DNA of 7,761 nt from an uncultured Oscillospiraceae bacterium (GCA_900546895.1 UREO01000140.1:1-7761), one strand, 5' to 3'. Positions 1-7,074 are shown, counted from the stretch's first letter. Numbers and translations: made by a program. Notes: generated by a model not told the origin, from the letters alone.

Positions 1-2
1 AG

Positions 3-1394
3 CTTCTGACCCAGCGATGGTCGCCGCCGGTGATTCTCACCACCACGGTACAGTTTCTCAACACGCTTTTCGACGGAAAGACCGGATGCGTACGCCGTAT
101 GCACAGTCTGGCGAATTCCGTGATTATTCTGGACGAGGTTCAGGCCATTCCCGTGAAATGCACGCTTCTGCTTAACGCGGCGCTGGATTTTCTCGCGTAC
201 GCCTGCAACTGCGCAGTCGTTCTCTGCACCGCGACCCAGCCGAGCTCCGAGGAGCTGGAAATTCCGGTCATTCCGGGCGAACCCGCTCAGATGACGGAAA
301 ATCTGGAAGAAACGTTCGCGGCCTTCCGGCGCACCCGGGTCGTGGACAAAACCACCGAAGGCGCTTTTTCTGCGGATCAGCTGGCGGATTTCTGCGCCGC
401 CCGGCTGGGCGGCTGTGAAAACCTGCTGGCAATTCTGAACACGAAATCCGCCGCCGCGTCTCTGTACCGCGCGCTGCAGACCCGCATGGAGGAACTCCCG
501 CAGGAAGAGCGCATACCGCTCTATTTTCTGAGTACCAGCCTGTGCCCGCAGCACCGTATCGACCGGATTGGAGCGATTCGCGACAGGCTCAAGGTTCCGG
601 ATGCCAGACGGATGGTCTGCGTCAGCACCCAGCTGATCGAAGCCGGTGTAAACCTGTCTTTCCAGTGCGTAATCCGCTCTCTCGCCGGGCTGGACAGCAT
701 TGCGCAGGCAGCCGGGCGCTGCAACCGCCACGGGGAAAGCGCCTGCCGTGACATCTTTATTGTAAAATGCGCGGACGAAAACCTCTCCTCGCTTCCGGAT
801 ATCCAAAGGGCGCAGGAGGCCGCCGCCGAAGTGCTGGACGCCTTTCAGATCGATTCCGCGCAATTCGGGGACGATCCACTTTCCCCCCGGGCGGTCAGGC
901 GATATTACCATAATTACTATCATTTGCAAGAACAGCAGCTTTCTTATCCCGTCAGCGAAAAAGACGATTCCAAGCTATTCGCCCCGACCAATTTATTTGA
1001 TCTTTTATCGGAAAATTCCCTGTCCCGAAAAAGCTGTGCGGAAAATCATCGTTCCCGTCCGCCGCACCCAATGCATCAGGCGTTTGACACGGCGGGAACA
1101 CTTTTTGAAGCCATTGGGAAAGGCGGCATTGACGTAATTGTCCTATACGGAGAAGGAAAAAACCTGATCGCGGAGCTGTGCGCGGAGCCCAACCTGCGCG
1201 AGCTGCCGGGACTGATCCGGCGGGCGCAGCGTTTTACCGTACACCTGTTCGACGGCGAGCGGCGAAAGCTCAGCGATCTGGGAGCAATCCGTATCCTGCC
1301 CGACAGCGGCGCGGCCGTTCTGCTCGAAGGATTCTACCACCCGGACCTGGGCGTACAGACACGCCGCGTGGAAATGGACACACTGATCGAATAA
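3..1394 (+). CDS. cas3: CRISPR-associated helicase Cas3, type I-C (C-terminal part, start outside window)
   Basis: Cas3 is the effector of type I CRISPR: a superfamily 2 helicase, normally with an N-terminal HD nuclease, recruited by Cascade to unwind and shred target DNA. The frame is open to the window's left edge, so the HD domain and helicase motif I are missing; 463 residues remain, roughly the last 60% of the usual 730-800. Visible helicase motifs: the Walker B/motif II box ILDEVQ (DEVQ at nt 132-143), motif III TAT (nt 228-236), the motif IV region LLAILNTKSAA, motif V VSTQLIEAGVNLSF (from nt 621) and motif VI QAAGRCNRHG (nt 705-734) with its arginine pair. The last 120 or so residues match the position of the Cas3 C-terminal domain. 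A GTG at nt 30 is not a true start, because the conserved motif around TTTVQF continues upstream (LLTQRWSPPVI). The gene ends in TAA, 27 nt before cas5c. Identity is secure; full length cannot be judged. Confidence 0.96.
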   Translation, partial: LLTQRWSPPVILTTTVQFLNTLFDGKTGCVRRMHSLANSVIILDEVQAIPVKCTLLLNAALDFLAYACNCAVVLCTATQPSSEELEIPVIPGEPAQMTENLEETFAAFRRTRVVDKTTEGAFSADQLADFCAARLGGCENLLAILNTKSAAASLYRALQTRMEELPQEERIPLYFLSTSLCPQHRIDRIGAIRDRLKVPDARRMVCVSTQLIEAGVNLSFQCVIRSLAGLDSIAQAAGRCNRHGESACRDIFIVKCADENLSSLPDIQRAQEAAAEVLDAFQIDSAQFGDDPLSPRAVRRYYHNYYHLQEQQLSYPVSEKDDSKLFAPTNLFDLLSENSLSRKSCAENHRSRPPHPMHQAFDTAGTLFEAIGKGGIDVIVLYGEGKNLIAELCAEPNLRELPGLIRRAQRFTVHLFDGERRKLSDLGAIRILPDSGAAVLLEGFYHPDLGVQTRRVEMDTLIE

Positions 1395-1404
1395 TATTGT
1401 TTAC

Positions 1405-1413
1405 AGGAAGGAG
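1405..1413 (+). promoter_or_regulatory. Ribosome binding site fixing the TTG start of cas5c
   Basis: AGGAAGGAG lies in the short cas3-cas5c gap, 8 nt before the TTG at 1422. No ATG or GTG occurs in frame between the cas3 stop and codon 15 of cas5c, and the conserved Cas5c N-terminus (NSVSFLVSGKMALFSDPVTR) requires a start before that ATG, so this site supports the rare TTG initiator. Confidence 0.8.
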
Positions 1414-1421
1414 AATCATCA

Positions 1422-2171
1422 TTGGAATATGAAAACAGCGTAAGTTTTCTGGTCTCCGGCAAAATGGCGCTTTTCAGCGACCCGGTCACAAGGGCCGGAG
1501 GGGAAAAGTGCAGCTATCAGGTGCCAACCTATCAGGCGCTCAAGGGAATTCTGGAATCCGTGTACTGGAAACCGACTTTCATCTGGCATGTGGACGCGGT
1601 GCGGATCATGAACCCCATCCGCAGCCGGTCGGAGGGAATCCGCCCCATCGGCTATACCGGTGGGAACACGCTTTCTATTTACACTTACCTGACCGATGTC
1701 GCCTATGAGGTAAAAGCCCATTTTGAGTGGAATGAAAACAGGCCCGACCTTTCGGAAGACCACAACGAAAACAAGCATTACCTGATCGCGAAGCGCATGA
1801 TCGAGCGCGGCGGGCGGCGCGACGTATTCCTCGGCACAAGGGAATGCCAGGCGTATGTCGAGCCCTGCGAATTCGGGTTTTCCGATACGGCGAAAGGGTA
1901 TTACCGCGATACGCCCGAGCTTTCCTTCGGCTTAATGTTCCACGGCTTCAATTATCCCGACGAAACCGGGCGGAATCAGCTGGAAAGCCGCTTCTGGTAT
2001 CCGAAAATGAGAAACGGCGTCATCGAATTCTGCCGCCCCGGGGACTGCCCCGTGGAAAGGGTCATTAAAAAGCAAAAACCAAAGGCGTTTGTCATCGGGC
2101 AGAACATGTCCGGCTGCGATGATCCGGCAAAGGAGGCGGTATCCAATGGGCTGGATGCAGAAGCTCTATGA
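1422..2171 (+). CDS. cas5c: Cas5c (Cas5d), crRNA-processing endoribonuclease and Cascade subunit
   Basis: In subtype I-C this protein does the work of Cas6: it cuts the repeat transcript at the 3' base of the hairpin, keeps the 5' handle, and stays as the handle-capping subunit of Cascade. The 249-residue product has the family's usual length. Conserved blocks are DPVTRAGGEKCSYQVPTYQA (residues 21-39), ALKGILESVYWKPTF (39-53), the glycine-containing loop PIGYTGGN (75-82) and FLGTRECQAYVEP (136-148). The catalytic Y-K-H triad known from Bacillus halodurans Cas5d (Y46, K116, H117) appears conserved as Y48, K118 and H119 (ENKHYLIAKR). The start is TTG with a good Shine-Dalgarno sequence. The 3' end overlaps cas8c by 26 nt, and the ribosome binding site of cas8c lies inside this gene, which points to coupled translation. 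No cas6 is present in the window, as expected. Confidence 0.96.
   Translation: MEYENSVSFLVSGKMALFSDPVTRAGGEKCSYQVPTYQALKGILESVYWKPTFIWHVDAVRIMNPIRSRSEGIRPIGYTGGNTLSIYTYLTDVAYEVKAHFEWNENRPDLSEDHNENKHYLIAKRMIERGGRRDVFLGTRECQAYVEPCEFGFSDTAKGYYRDTPELSFGLMFHGFNYPDETGRNQLESRFWYPKMRNGVIEFCRPGDCPVERVIKKQKPKAFVIGQNMSGCDDPAKEAVSNGLDAEAL
2129..2136 (+). promoter_or_regulatory. Ribosome binding site of cas8c inside cas5c
   Basis: AAAGGAGG, a near-perfect Shine-Dalgarno sequence, sits 9 nt before the ATG at 2146. It decides the cas8c start against an upstream in-frame ATG/GTG extension beginning near 2089, which has no such site and would add 19 residues unlike the family. Confidence 0.85.
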
Positions 2172-4122
2172 AACCTATGAAAACTGCCAGAGCCTTGTGG
2201 GCGTAAAGGAAGGCAAGCTCCCTCCCCTCATGCCCATTTACCACACCACCCAGCAGGCGCACGTGGAAGCGGTGATCGACACCGACGGCTGCTGGCGTAC
2301 AGGCCGCACGCAGGTCCTGACCGACAAAAAGGACCGCGTCACCCTGATTCCCTGTACGGAACAGTCGTCTGCCAGAACCAGCGGCCCCGTACCCCATCCG
2401 TTGTTTGACGGTTTGAAATACATTGCGGGGGACTACGGAAACTACCGCGACCCGAAAAACAGCCATTACGCCAAATATATTGAGCAGCTTTCCGCATGGT
2501 GCGGTTCGCCGTACGCCCATCCGAAGGTCCGCGCCATTTTGGATTACCTGAAAAAGGGAACGCTGATGGCCGATTTGATACGCGACAACATTTTATATCA
2601 GGAGGAATCCGGGCGGCTGCCGGAAAGCTGGAACGGCAAAAAGGAAGATACTCCTCCTATTTTCAGAGTCTGCGCCAAGGATCAGGCCGACGCCTTTATC
2701 CGCTTTCAGGTGGTCCCGGCAGACGGTAGAGAGGATTTGCAAAGCCGGCCGTGGGCGGATGAAAGCGTTTGGAAAAGCTTTATCGACTATCAGAACAGTC
2801 TACAAACGGACCGGGACTATTGCTATGTTTTAGGGAAGGAGATGCCCGTATCGTCCCTCAGCCCGAAATATATCCGCAGGCCGGGCGACGGCGCGAAGCT
2901 GATTTCTGCCAACGACGGCGACGGTTTCACCTACCGCGGCAGATTTGAGACGCCCTCCCAGGCGTTCCGCATCGGACGGGAAACGACGGAAAAGGCTCAC
3001 AACGCCTTAAAGTGGCTGATTCCCCGGCAGGCTTATGTCAACGGGGATCAGGTCATCCTTGCGTGGGGGACGGACGGCAGTAAAGGGCTCGACCCGTGCA
3101 AAGGAGCGCTGGATCTGCTGTTTGACCTTGAGCCGGACCCACCTCCGGTCACGACCGGAGAGGAATTCGCGGATCGTTTTAAAAAAGCCATGGCAGGATA
3201 CGGCGGCAATCTGAAAGGCTGGGAAGACATGTGCGTCATCGGGCTGGATTCCGCCACACCGGGTCGGCTTTCCGTTTTTTACTACCGTGAAATGCAGGCG
3301 AAGGACCTTTTTACGCGCGTGAAAAGCTGGCATGACACCTGTTCCTGGGAGCTGTACGACTTTCCCCAAGACTCTTGGAAAACGGACAAAAAAACAAGGC
3401 CGATGCCCTTCCGGGGCGCGCCTTCCCCAAAATTCATTGTGAAAGCGGCCTACGGAAGCCGTGTCGACGACAAGCTTATGAAAAGCGCCGTACAGCGCCT
3501 GCTTCCGTGTATCGTGGACGGCGCGTCCCTGCCGGAAGACCTGATGCACTGCGCGGCCCGGCGTGCCTCCAAGCCCGAGGCAATCGACAAAAAACAGGAG
3601 AATTATCAAAATACGCTCGGGATCGCCTGCGCATTGATTCGCAAATATCATAACGACCGTATTAACCGTAAACAAATCAAGGATGAAACATACAGGGAGG
3701 TTTGGACCATGGCATTGAATCCGGAGGAAAACGACAGAAGCTACCTGTTCGGCAGGGCGCTCGCCTACGCGCAGCAGATCGAAAGCTATTCGCTCGGGCT
3801 GTCGGAAACATCCCGCAGCACCAACGCGGAGCGGGTGCAGGCGGCGTTCAGCCAGCACCCCGCAAAAACATGGAAAACATTATACCATCAGCTGTTGCCC
3901 TATCTGCAGAAGCTCGGCGACAGGGGGAAACGGTACCGGGAGGAACTGGACGAAGTGATTTCCCGGATCCCCGTCAGTGAATTTTCAAACGCTCCGCTTT
4001 CCGAAATTTACCTGCTGGGCTATGCGTGCCAGATGCAGAAATTTCATGAGGAAAAGCAGGAAAACATCCGTAAAAAAACGGAAGCCGCTGAAATCAGCAT
4101 AAAAGGAGAGAAAAATAAATGA
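2146..4122 (+). CDS. cas8c: Cas8c (Csd1), large subunit of type I-C Cascade
   Basis: Cas8c is the signature large subunit of type I-C Cascade. It recognises the PAM and stabilises target opening before Cas3 recruitment. The 658-residue product, MGWMQKLYETYENC at its start, is slightly longer than common Csd1 proteins (about 570-650). Recognisable Csd1 blocks: the N-terminal LYETYENCQSLVG; the strongly conserved central stretch from about residue 236 (SPKYIRR, AKLISANDGDGFTYRGRF, EKAHNALKWLI, GDQVILAWG, to about 315); GAPSPKFIVKAAYG (about 424-437); and ENYQNTLGIACALIRKYHND before the C-terminal helical domain. The last 137 residues (522-658) form the Cas11-like domain and can also be made separately from an internal start at 3709. 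The gene overlaps cas5c by 26 nt and cas7c by 4 nt (ATGA at 4119-4122). A second in-frame ATG at 2155 is possible, but the ribosome binding site favours 2146. Confidence 0.96.
   Translation: MGWMQKLYETYENCQSLVGVKEGKLPPLMPIYHTTQQAHVEAVIDTDGCWRTGRTQVLTDKKDRVTLIPCTEQSSARTSGPVPHPLFDGLKYIAGDYGNYRDPKNSHYAKYIEQLSAWCGSPYAHPKVRAILDYLKKGTLMADLIRDNILYQEESGRLPESWNGKKEDTPPIFRVCAKDQADAFIRFQVVPADGREDLQSRPWADESVWKSFIDYQNSLQTDRDYCYVLGKEMPVSSLSPKYIRRPGDGAKLISANDGDGFTYRGRFETPSQAFRIGRETTEKAHNALKWLIPRQAYVNGDQVILAWGTDGSKGLDPCKGALDLLFDLEPDPPPVTTGEEFADRFKKAMAGYGGNLKGWEDMCVIGLDSATPGRLSVFYYREMQAKDLFTRVKSWHDTCSWELYDFPQDSWKTDKKTRPMPFRGAPSPKFIVKAAYGSRVDDKLMKSAVQRLLPCIVDGASLPEDLMHCAARRASKPEAIDKKQENYQNTLGIACALIRKYHNDRINRKQIKDETYREVWTMALNPEENDRSYLFGRALAYAQQIESYSLGLSETSRSTNAERVQAAFSQHPAKTWKTLYHQLLPYLQKLGDRGKRYREELDEVISRIPVSEFSNAPLSEIYLLGYACQMQKFHEEKQENIRKKTEAAEISIKGEKNK
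3694..3700 (+). promoter_or_regulatory. Internal ribosome binding site for Cas11c within cas8c
   Basis: AGGGAGG lies within the cas8c reading frame, 8 nt before an in-frame ATG at 3709, which is ideal Shine-Dalgarno spacing. Such an internal site is the known means by which type I-C systems make the small subunit from the large-subunit gene. Confidence 0.8.
3709..4122 (+). CDS. cas11c: Cas11c, small Cascade subunit translated from an internal start in cas8c
   Basis: Subtype I-C has no separate small-subunit gene. In Desulfovibrio vulgaris the small subunit Cas11c is translated independently from inside cas8c, and two copies line the belly of Cascade. Here the same arrangement is visible: an in-frame ATG at 3709 preceded at 8 nt by AGGGAGG, giving a 137-residue protein identical to cas8c residues 522-658. 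It begins MALNPEENDRSYLFGRALAY, resembling the family's typical start (an acidic/Asn-rich turn, then YLxGR), and continues as a mostly helical, charged sequence (AFSQHPAKTWKTLYHQLLPY; KRYREELDEVI; a lysine-rich tail). It shares its stop with cas8c, which overlaps the cas7c start. Automated annotation would normally miss it. The internal start is inferred from sequence; no expression data are available here. Confidence 0.82.
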   Translation: MALNPEENDRSYLFGRALAYAQQIESYSLGLSETSRSTNAERVQAAFSQHPAKTWKTLYHQLLPYLQKLGDRGKRYREELDEVISRIPVSEFSNAPLSEIYLLGYACQMQKFHEEKQENIRKKTEAAEISIKGEKNK

Positions 4123-4979
4123 GTACACTGGCCAATAAGATCGACTTCGCGGTAATTCTTTCGGTTAAGAACGCAAATCCGAACGGCGACCCGCTGAACG
4201 GCAACCGCCCCCGCGAGACCTATGACGGCATCGGCGAAATTTCGGACGTATGTATCAAGCGTAAAATCCGCAACCGCCTGATGGACATGGGACAGCCTGT
4301 TTTCGTCCAGTCCGACGACAAACGCGCGGACGGCTTCAAAAGCCTGAAGGAGCGCGCGGATTCCGTTGACGAACTAAAAAAGACAAAGGATCGTGAACTC
4401 TACGCGAAAGTCGCCTGTGAAAAATGGATGGACGTGCGTTCCTTCGGGCAGGTGTTCGCGTTCAAGGACAACGACGTTTCCGTCGGCGTACGCGGCCCCG
4501 TTTCCGTACACCCGGCTTTCAGCGTCGACCCCATCGACATTGCCAGCATCCAGATTACCAAAAGCGTTAACAGTGTGACGGGAGATAAGAAATCCTCAGA
4601 CACCATGGGGATGAAGCACTGCGTTCCTTTCGGAGTTTATGTGTTTTACGGCAGCATCAACTGCCAGCTGGCGGAGAAGACGGGATTTACGGAAGGGGAC
4701 GCGGAGCTCATCCGCAAAGCGCTGATTTCCCTGTTTGAAAACGACAGCTCTTCGGCGCGTCCGGATGGAAGTATGGAAATCTGTAAGGTATTCTGGTGGA
4801 AGCACAACTGTAAAACCGGACAGTACTCCTCCGCCAAGGTGCACCGCTCCTTACACATCGTCGCGATCAAGGATAAAAAGGTTCCGGGCGGAAATCTGCC
4901 TTTCCGAATGGAGGATTACTATACCGTCACGGTCGATACACTGGACGGGCTCTCCCCTGAAATTTACGATGGAATATAG
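4119..4979 (+). CDS. cas7c: Cas7c (Csd2), crRNA-binding backbone subunit of Cascade
   Basis: Cas7c polymerises along the spacer part of the crRNA to form the Cascade backbone. The 286-residue product has the usual length for Csd2. Family blocks in order: IDFAVILSVKNANPNGDPLNGNRPR in the first 32 residues (RRM-like core with the NPNGDP motif at 20-25), SDVCIKRKIRNRL (42-54), DVRSFGQVFAF (105-115), GVRGPVSVHPAFSVDPIDIASIQITKSVN (from 123), the segment from MGMKH to VPFGVYVFYG (163-177) and the C-terminal CKVFWWKHNCKTGQYSSAKVHRSLHI region. The ATG overlaps the cas8c stop as ATGA, and AAGGAG at 4103-4108 lies 10 nt upstream. Cascade needs several Cas7 copies per complex, so an independent strong ribosome binding site here makes sense. 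The 3' end overlaps the cas4 start by 11 nt. Confidence 0.97.
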   Translation: MSTLANKIDFAVILSVKNANPNGDPLNGNRPRETYDGIGEISDVCIKRKIRNRLMDMGQPVFVQSDDKRADGFKSLKERADSVDELKKTKDRELYAKVACEKWMDVRSFGQVFAFKDNDVSVGVRGPVSVHPAFSVDPIDIASIQITKSVNSVTGDKKSSDTMGMKHCVPFGVYVFYGSINCQLAEKTGFTEGDAELIRKALISLFENDSSSARPDGSMEICKVFWWKHNCKTGQYSSAKVHRSLHIVAIKDKKVPGGNLPFRMEDYYTVTVDTLDGLSPEIYDGI

Positions 4980-5634
4980 CGAGGAGGAATTTCTGAGTAT
5001 CGCCGGCCTCCAGCATTTTGCTTTTTGCCGTCGCCAATGGGCACTCGCTTATCTTGAGATGCAGTGGAACGAAAACCTGCGCACCGCCGAGGGCCACATC
5101 CTGCACGAGAACGCACACGACTCCTTCTCCGCTGAAAAGCGCGGGGAACGGATTATTTCGCGCGGGATGGCTGTGTTTTCCCGCAGACTCGGCGTAAACG
5201 GAGTCTGTGACATCGTGGAATTTCACGCGTCTCCCCACGGCGTACCCATTTTCGGCCGCGAAGGCAAGTGGCTTCCCGTGCCAGTGGAATATAAGCGCGG
5301 GGCGCCGAAAGAAAACGACGCCGACCGTCTGCAGCTATGCTGTCAGGCCATGTGCCTGGAAGAAATGCTCCTGTGCGGAGAAATCCCAAAGGCGTATCTG
5401 TATTACGGAGAAACCGCCCGCAGGACTGCCGTTCCTCTGGACGAAACCTTGCGCGGAAAAGTCTCCGCCATGCTTTCGGAAATGCACGAGCTTTCCCGCC
5501 GAAACTATACGCCGCGTGTAAAGCCGACAAAAAGCTGCAACGCCTGCTCGCTGAAGGGGCTTTGCTTACCAAAGCTGTGCCGCGGCGGTTCCGCGGCGGA
5601 TTATCTAAAAAAGCGTCTGGAGGAATTTTCGTGA
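4969..5634 (+). CDS. cas4: Cas4, RecB-like iron-sulfur exonuclease for PAM-dependent spacer acquisition
   Basis: Cas4 works with Cas1-Cas2 to trim prespacers and to ensure that spacers come from PAM-flanked sites in the right orientation. The 221-residue product shows the four cysteines of the Fe-S cluster, C20 (FAFCRRQW) and C190, C193, C199 (CNACSLKGLC), plus an extra C204. The RecB-type nuclease centre is present: H46 in GHILHE, D81 in VCDIVEF, E107 and K109 in VEYKRG, followed by the QxxxY-like helix LQLCCQAMCLEE (tyrosine replaced). The ATG start gives the typical N-terminus EEEFLSIAGLQHFAFC. It has no clear Shine-Dalgarno sequence upstream and overlaps the end of cas7c by 11 nt, so translation probably depends on ribosomes finishing cas7c. 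A frame extension back to 4735 is only a shadow of cas7c. The stop overlaps the cas1 GTG. Confidence 0.95.
   Translation: MEYSEEEFLSIAGLQHFAFCRRQWALAYLEMQWNENLRTAEGHILHENAHDSFSAEKRGERIISRGMAVFSRRLGVNGVCDIVEFHASPHGVPIFGREGKWLPVPVEYKRGAPKENDADRLQLCCQAMCLEEMLLCGEIPKAYLYYGETARRTAVPLDETLRGKVSAMLSEMHELSRRNYTPRVKPTKSCNACSLKGLCLPKLCRGGSAADYLKKRLEEFS
5619..5623 (+). promoter_or_regulatory. Ribosome binding site fixing the GTG start of cas1
   Basis: GGAGG inside the end of cas4, 7 nt before the GTG at 5631. Together with the conserved Cas1 N-terminus (RILGNTLYVTSQDAYL) it supports GTG initiation and a GTGA overlap with the cas4 stop. Confidence 0.75.
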
Positions 5635-6662
5635 GGATATTGGGAAACACACTGTATGTTACTTCACAGGACGCCTATCTGGCGCTGGACGGCGAAAACG
5701 TGGTCATACAAAGAGAGGAAAGTGAAAACCGGAGAATTCCTCTGCATAATCTGGACGGAATCGTCACCTTCGGCTATACGGGTGCCAGTCCTGCCCTGAT
5801 GGGAGCCTGCGCCGAGCGCGGTGTCGCGCTGACCTTTCTCACGATGCACGGGCGTTTTCTGGCGCGCGTATCAGGAACAGAACAGGGAAACGTGCTGCTG
5901 CGCAAAACCCAGTACCGCTTTTCCGATGACGAGGCGCAAAGCGCAGGAATCGCCCGGAGCTTTATCACCGGAAAACTCTTCAATTCCCGCTGGATTGTCG
6001 AGCGCGCCGCCCGCGATTATCCCCTGAGACTGGACAAGGAAAAACTGAGCGGTGTTTCCGCTTCTCTGGCGGACGCGATCCGAGGCCTTCCGTGTGCGGA
6101 AACACTCGAGGATATCCGGGGAATCGAAGGAAAAGCGGCGACACAGTATTTTTCCGTACTGGACGATATGATTCTGCAGCAGAAGGATGATTTTTTCTTC
6201 CGCTGCCGCAACCGCCGCCCTCCCATGGACAACGTCAACGCGATGATATCCTTTGTCTATACTCTTCTCGCCCACGATACGGCCTCCGCATTGGAAACCG
6301 TGGGACTGGACCCTTACGTCGGGTTTCTGCACCGTGACCGGCCCGGAAGGCTTTCCCTTGCTTTGGACTTAATGGAAGAATTCCGTTCGGTTCTGGCGGA
6401 CCGCTTTGTCCTGACCCTAATCAATACAAAGCAGGTCAACGGCGGAGGGTTTGTCCGGAAAGAAAACGGCGCTGTCCTGATGGATGATGCTACGCGAAAA
6501 ACCATTCTGACCGCGTGGCAAAAGAAAAAGCAGGAACAGATCACCCACCCAATGCTCGGAGAAAAAATGGAGTGGGGACTTGTCCCGTATTCGCAGGCTT
6601 TGCTTCTTGCGCGGTATCTGCGCGGAGACATGGATGTTTACCCGCCGTTTTTATGGAAATAG
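5631..6662 (+). CDS. cas1: Cas1, CRISPR integrase (type I-C)
   Basis: Cas1 is the metal-dependent integrase that, with Cas2, joins new spacers to the leader-proximal repeat. The 343-residue product matches the length typical of I-C Cas1. The N-terminal beta domain (RILGNTLYVTSQDAYLALDGENVVI, then PLHNLDGIVTFG) is followed by the helical catalytic domain. Expected metal ligands are visible: E166 in GIEGKAATQYF, H234 in GFLHRDRPGRLSLALDLMEEFR, and D246 with E249 in the same block. The conserved MDNVNAMISFVYTLL helix (199-213) and a C-terminus of FLWK are intact. It starts with GTG and shares GTGA with the cas4 stop; cas2 follows after 10 nt. Longer frames beginning at 5337 run through cas4 and are not coding. 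Confidence 0.97.
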   Translation: MRILGNTLYVTSQDAYLALDGENVVIQREESENRRIPLHNLDGIVTFGYTGASPALMGACAERGVALTFLTMHGRFLARVSGTEQGNVLLRKTQYRFSDDEAQSAGIARSFITGKLFNSRWIVERAARDYPLRLDKEKLSGVSASLADAIRGLPCAETLEDIRGIEGKAATQYFSVLDDMILQQKDDFFFRCRNRRPPMDNVNAMISFVYTLLAHDTASALETVGLDPYVGFLHRDRPGRLSLALDLMEEFRSVLADRFVLTLINTKQVNGGGFVRKENGAVLMDDATRKTILTAWQKKKQEQITHPMLGEKMEWGLVPYSQALLLARYLRGDMDVYPPFLWK

Positions 6663-6672
6663 GAGAGGTCAC

Positions 6673-6963
6673 ATGCTTGTATTAATTACTTATGATGTGA
6701 ACACGGAAACCCCAGTCGGGCAAAAACGCCTGCGCAAGGTCGCAAAAGTATGCGTAAATTACGGACAGCGCGTCCAAAATTCCGTATTTGAATGTATCAT
6801 GGACGCCGCCCTATGCTGCACGGTCAAGCATCAGCTCGAAAAGATAATCAACCCGGAAAAGGACAGTCTCCGTTTTTACTACCTCGGCGATCACTACAAA
6901 ACAAAGATCGAACACATTGGAGCAAAACCCTCTTTCGATGTTACGGAACCGCTTATTTTATAA
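6673..6963 (+). CDS. cas2: Cas2, structural partner of Cas1 in spacer integration
   Basis: Cas2 dimers bridge two Cas1 dimers and hold the prespacer. The 96-residue product begins MLVLITYDVNTET, with the conserved Asp of the ferredoxin-like fold at D8, and continues with KRLRKVAKVCVNYGQRVQNSVFEC (residues 18-41), the DSLRFYYLGDHYKTKIEHIG block and a C-terminal DVTEPLIL, all typical of I-C Cas2 at its normal length. AGGAGAGG at 6661-6668 precedes the ATG at suitable spacing and overlaps the cas1 stop. It is the last cas gene; the array leader follows directly after its TAA. Confidence 0.97.
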   Translation: MLVLITYDVNTETPVGQKRLRKVAKVCVNYGQRVQNSVFECIMDAALCCTVKHQLEKIINPEKDSLRFYYLGDHYKTKIEHIGAKPSFDVTEPLIL

Positions 6964-6964
6964 A

Positions 6965-7007
6965 GTGCGAACGGTAAGCACACATGTTTTCACTCTGCTG
7001 TTCGCAC
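6965..7007. repeat. Inverted repeat immediately after cas2 (8-bp perfect arms)
   Basis: GTGCGAAC at 6965-6972 is exactly complementary to GTTCGCAC at 7000-7007. AGCA (6977-6980) and TGCT (6996-6999) can extend the stem by four pairs with a 4-nt bulge (GGTA), leaving a 15-nt loop. It begins one base after the cas2 stop. The downstream bases (CTTATAACAG) are not a T-run, so it is not a classical intrinsic terminator; it could be an imperfect terminator, an RNA-stabilising hairpin for the cas mRNA, or a protein-binding site in the leader. The pairing is certain; the role is inference. Confidence 0.7.
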
Positions 7008-7056
7008 CTTATAACAGTTAATTTTAATTATTATATAGAATTATTTTTCAATTTTC

Positions 7057-7074
7057 TTGGATGGTGCCAGCCAA
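7057..7074. promoter_or_regulatory. Imperfect palindrome in the leader (operator-like dyad)
   Basis: TTGGATGGTGCCAGCCAA is an 18-bp dyad: seven of eight position pairs outside the central TG are complementary (TTGG/CCAA, T/A, GG/CC, one A-G mismatch). It lies 61 bp before repeat 1, in an otherwise AT-rich region. The symmetry fits a dimeric DNA-binding protein site or a leader element used during integration. No function can be assigned from sequence alone. Confidence 0.4.

Noticed and set aside
1419..1778. Minus-strand open frame of 119 codons opposite cas5c
   Set aside because: It is a shadow of the conserved cas5c frame, with no ribosome binding site or recognisable motif.
2089..2145. Upstream extension of cas8c by 19 codons
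   Set aside because: The added residues are the out-of-frame reading of cas5c, and the strong AAAGGAGG at 2129-2136 points to the ATG at 2146.
3007..3858. Minus-strand open frame of 283 codons
   Set aside because: It lies wholly antisense to cas8c, whose frame carries conserved Csd1 blocks throughout. The open frame results from GC-rich codon use and has no recognisable domain.
4735..4968. Upstream extension of cas4 by 78 codons
   Set aside because: It overlaps the conserved C-terminal coding part of cas7c. Family Cas4 proteins begin just before the LQHFAFC motif, matching the ATG at 4969.
5337..5630. Upstream extension of cas1, which could look like a Cas4-Cas1 fusion
   Set aside because: The extension is in a different frame from cas4 and carries no Cas4 motifs. 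The cas4 stop and the cas1 GTG overlap as GTGA, so the two proteins are separate.
7034..7041. Array promoter with -10 TATAGA/TAGAAT
   Set aside because: TAGAAT matches five of six -10 bases, but no -35 hexamer stands 16-18 nt upstream. In AT-rich DNA this is too weak to call.
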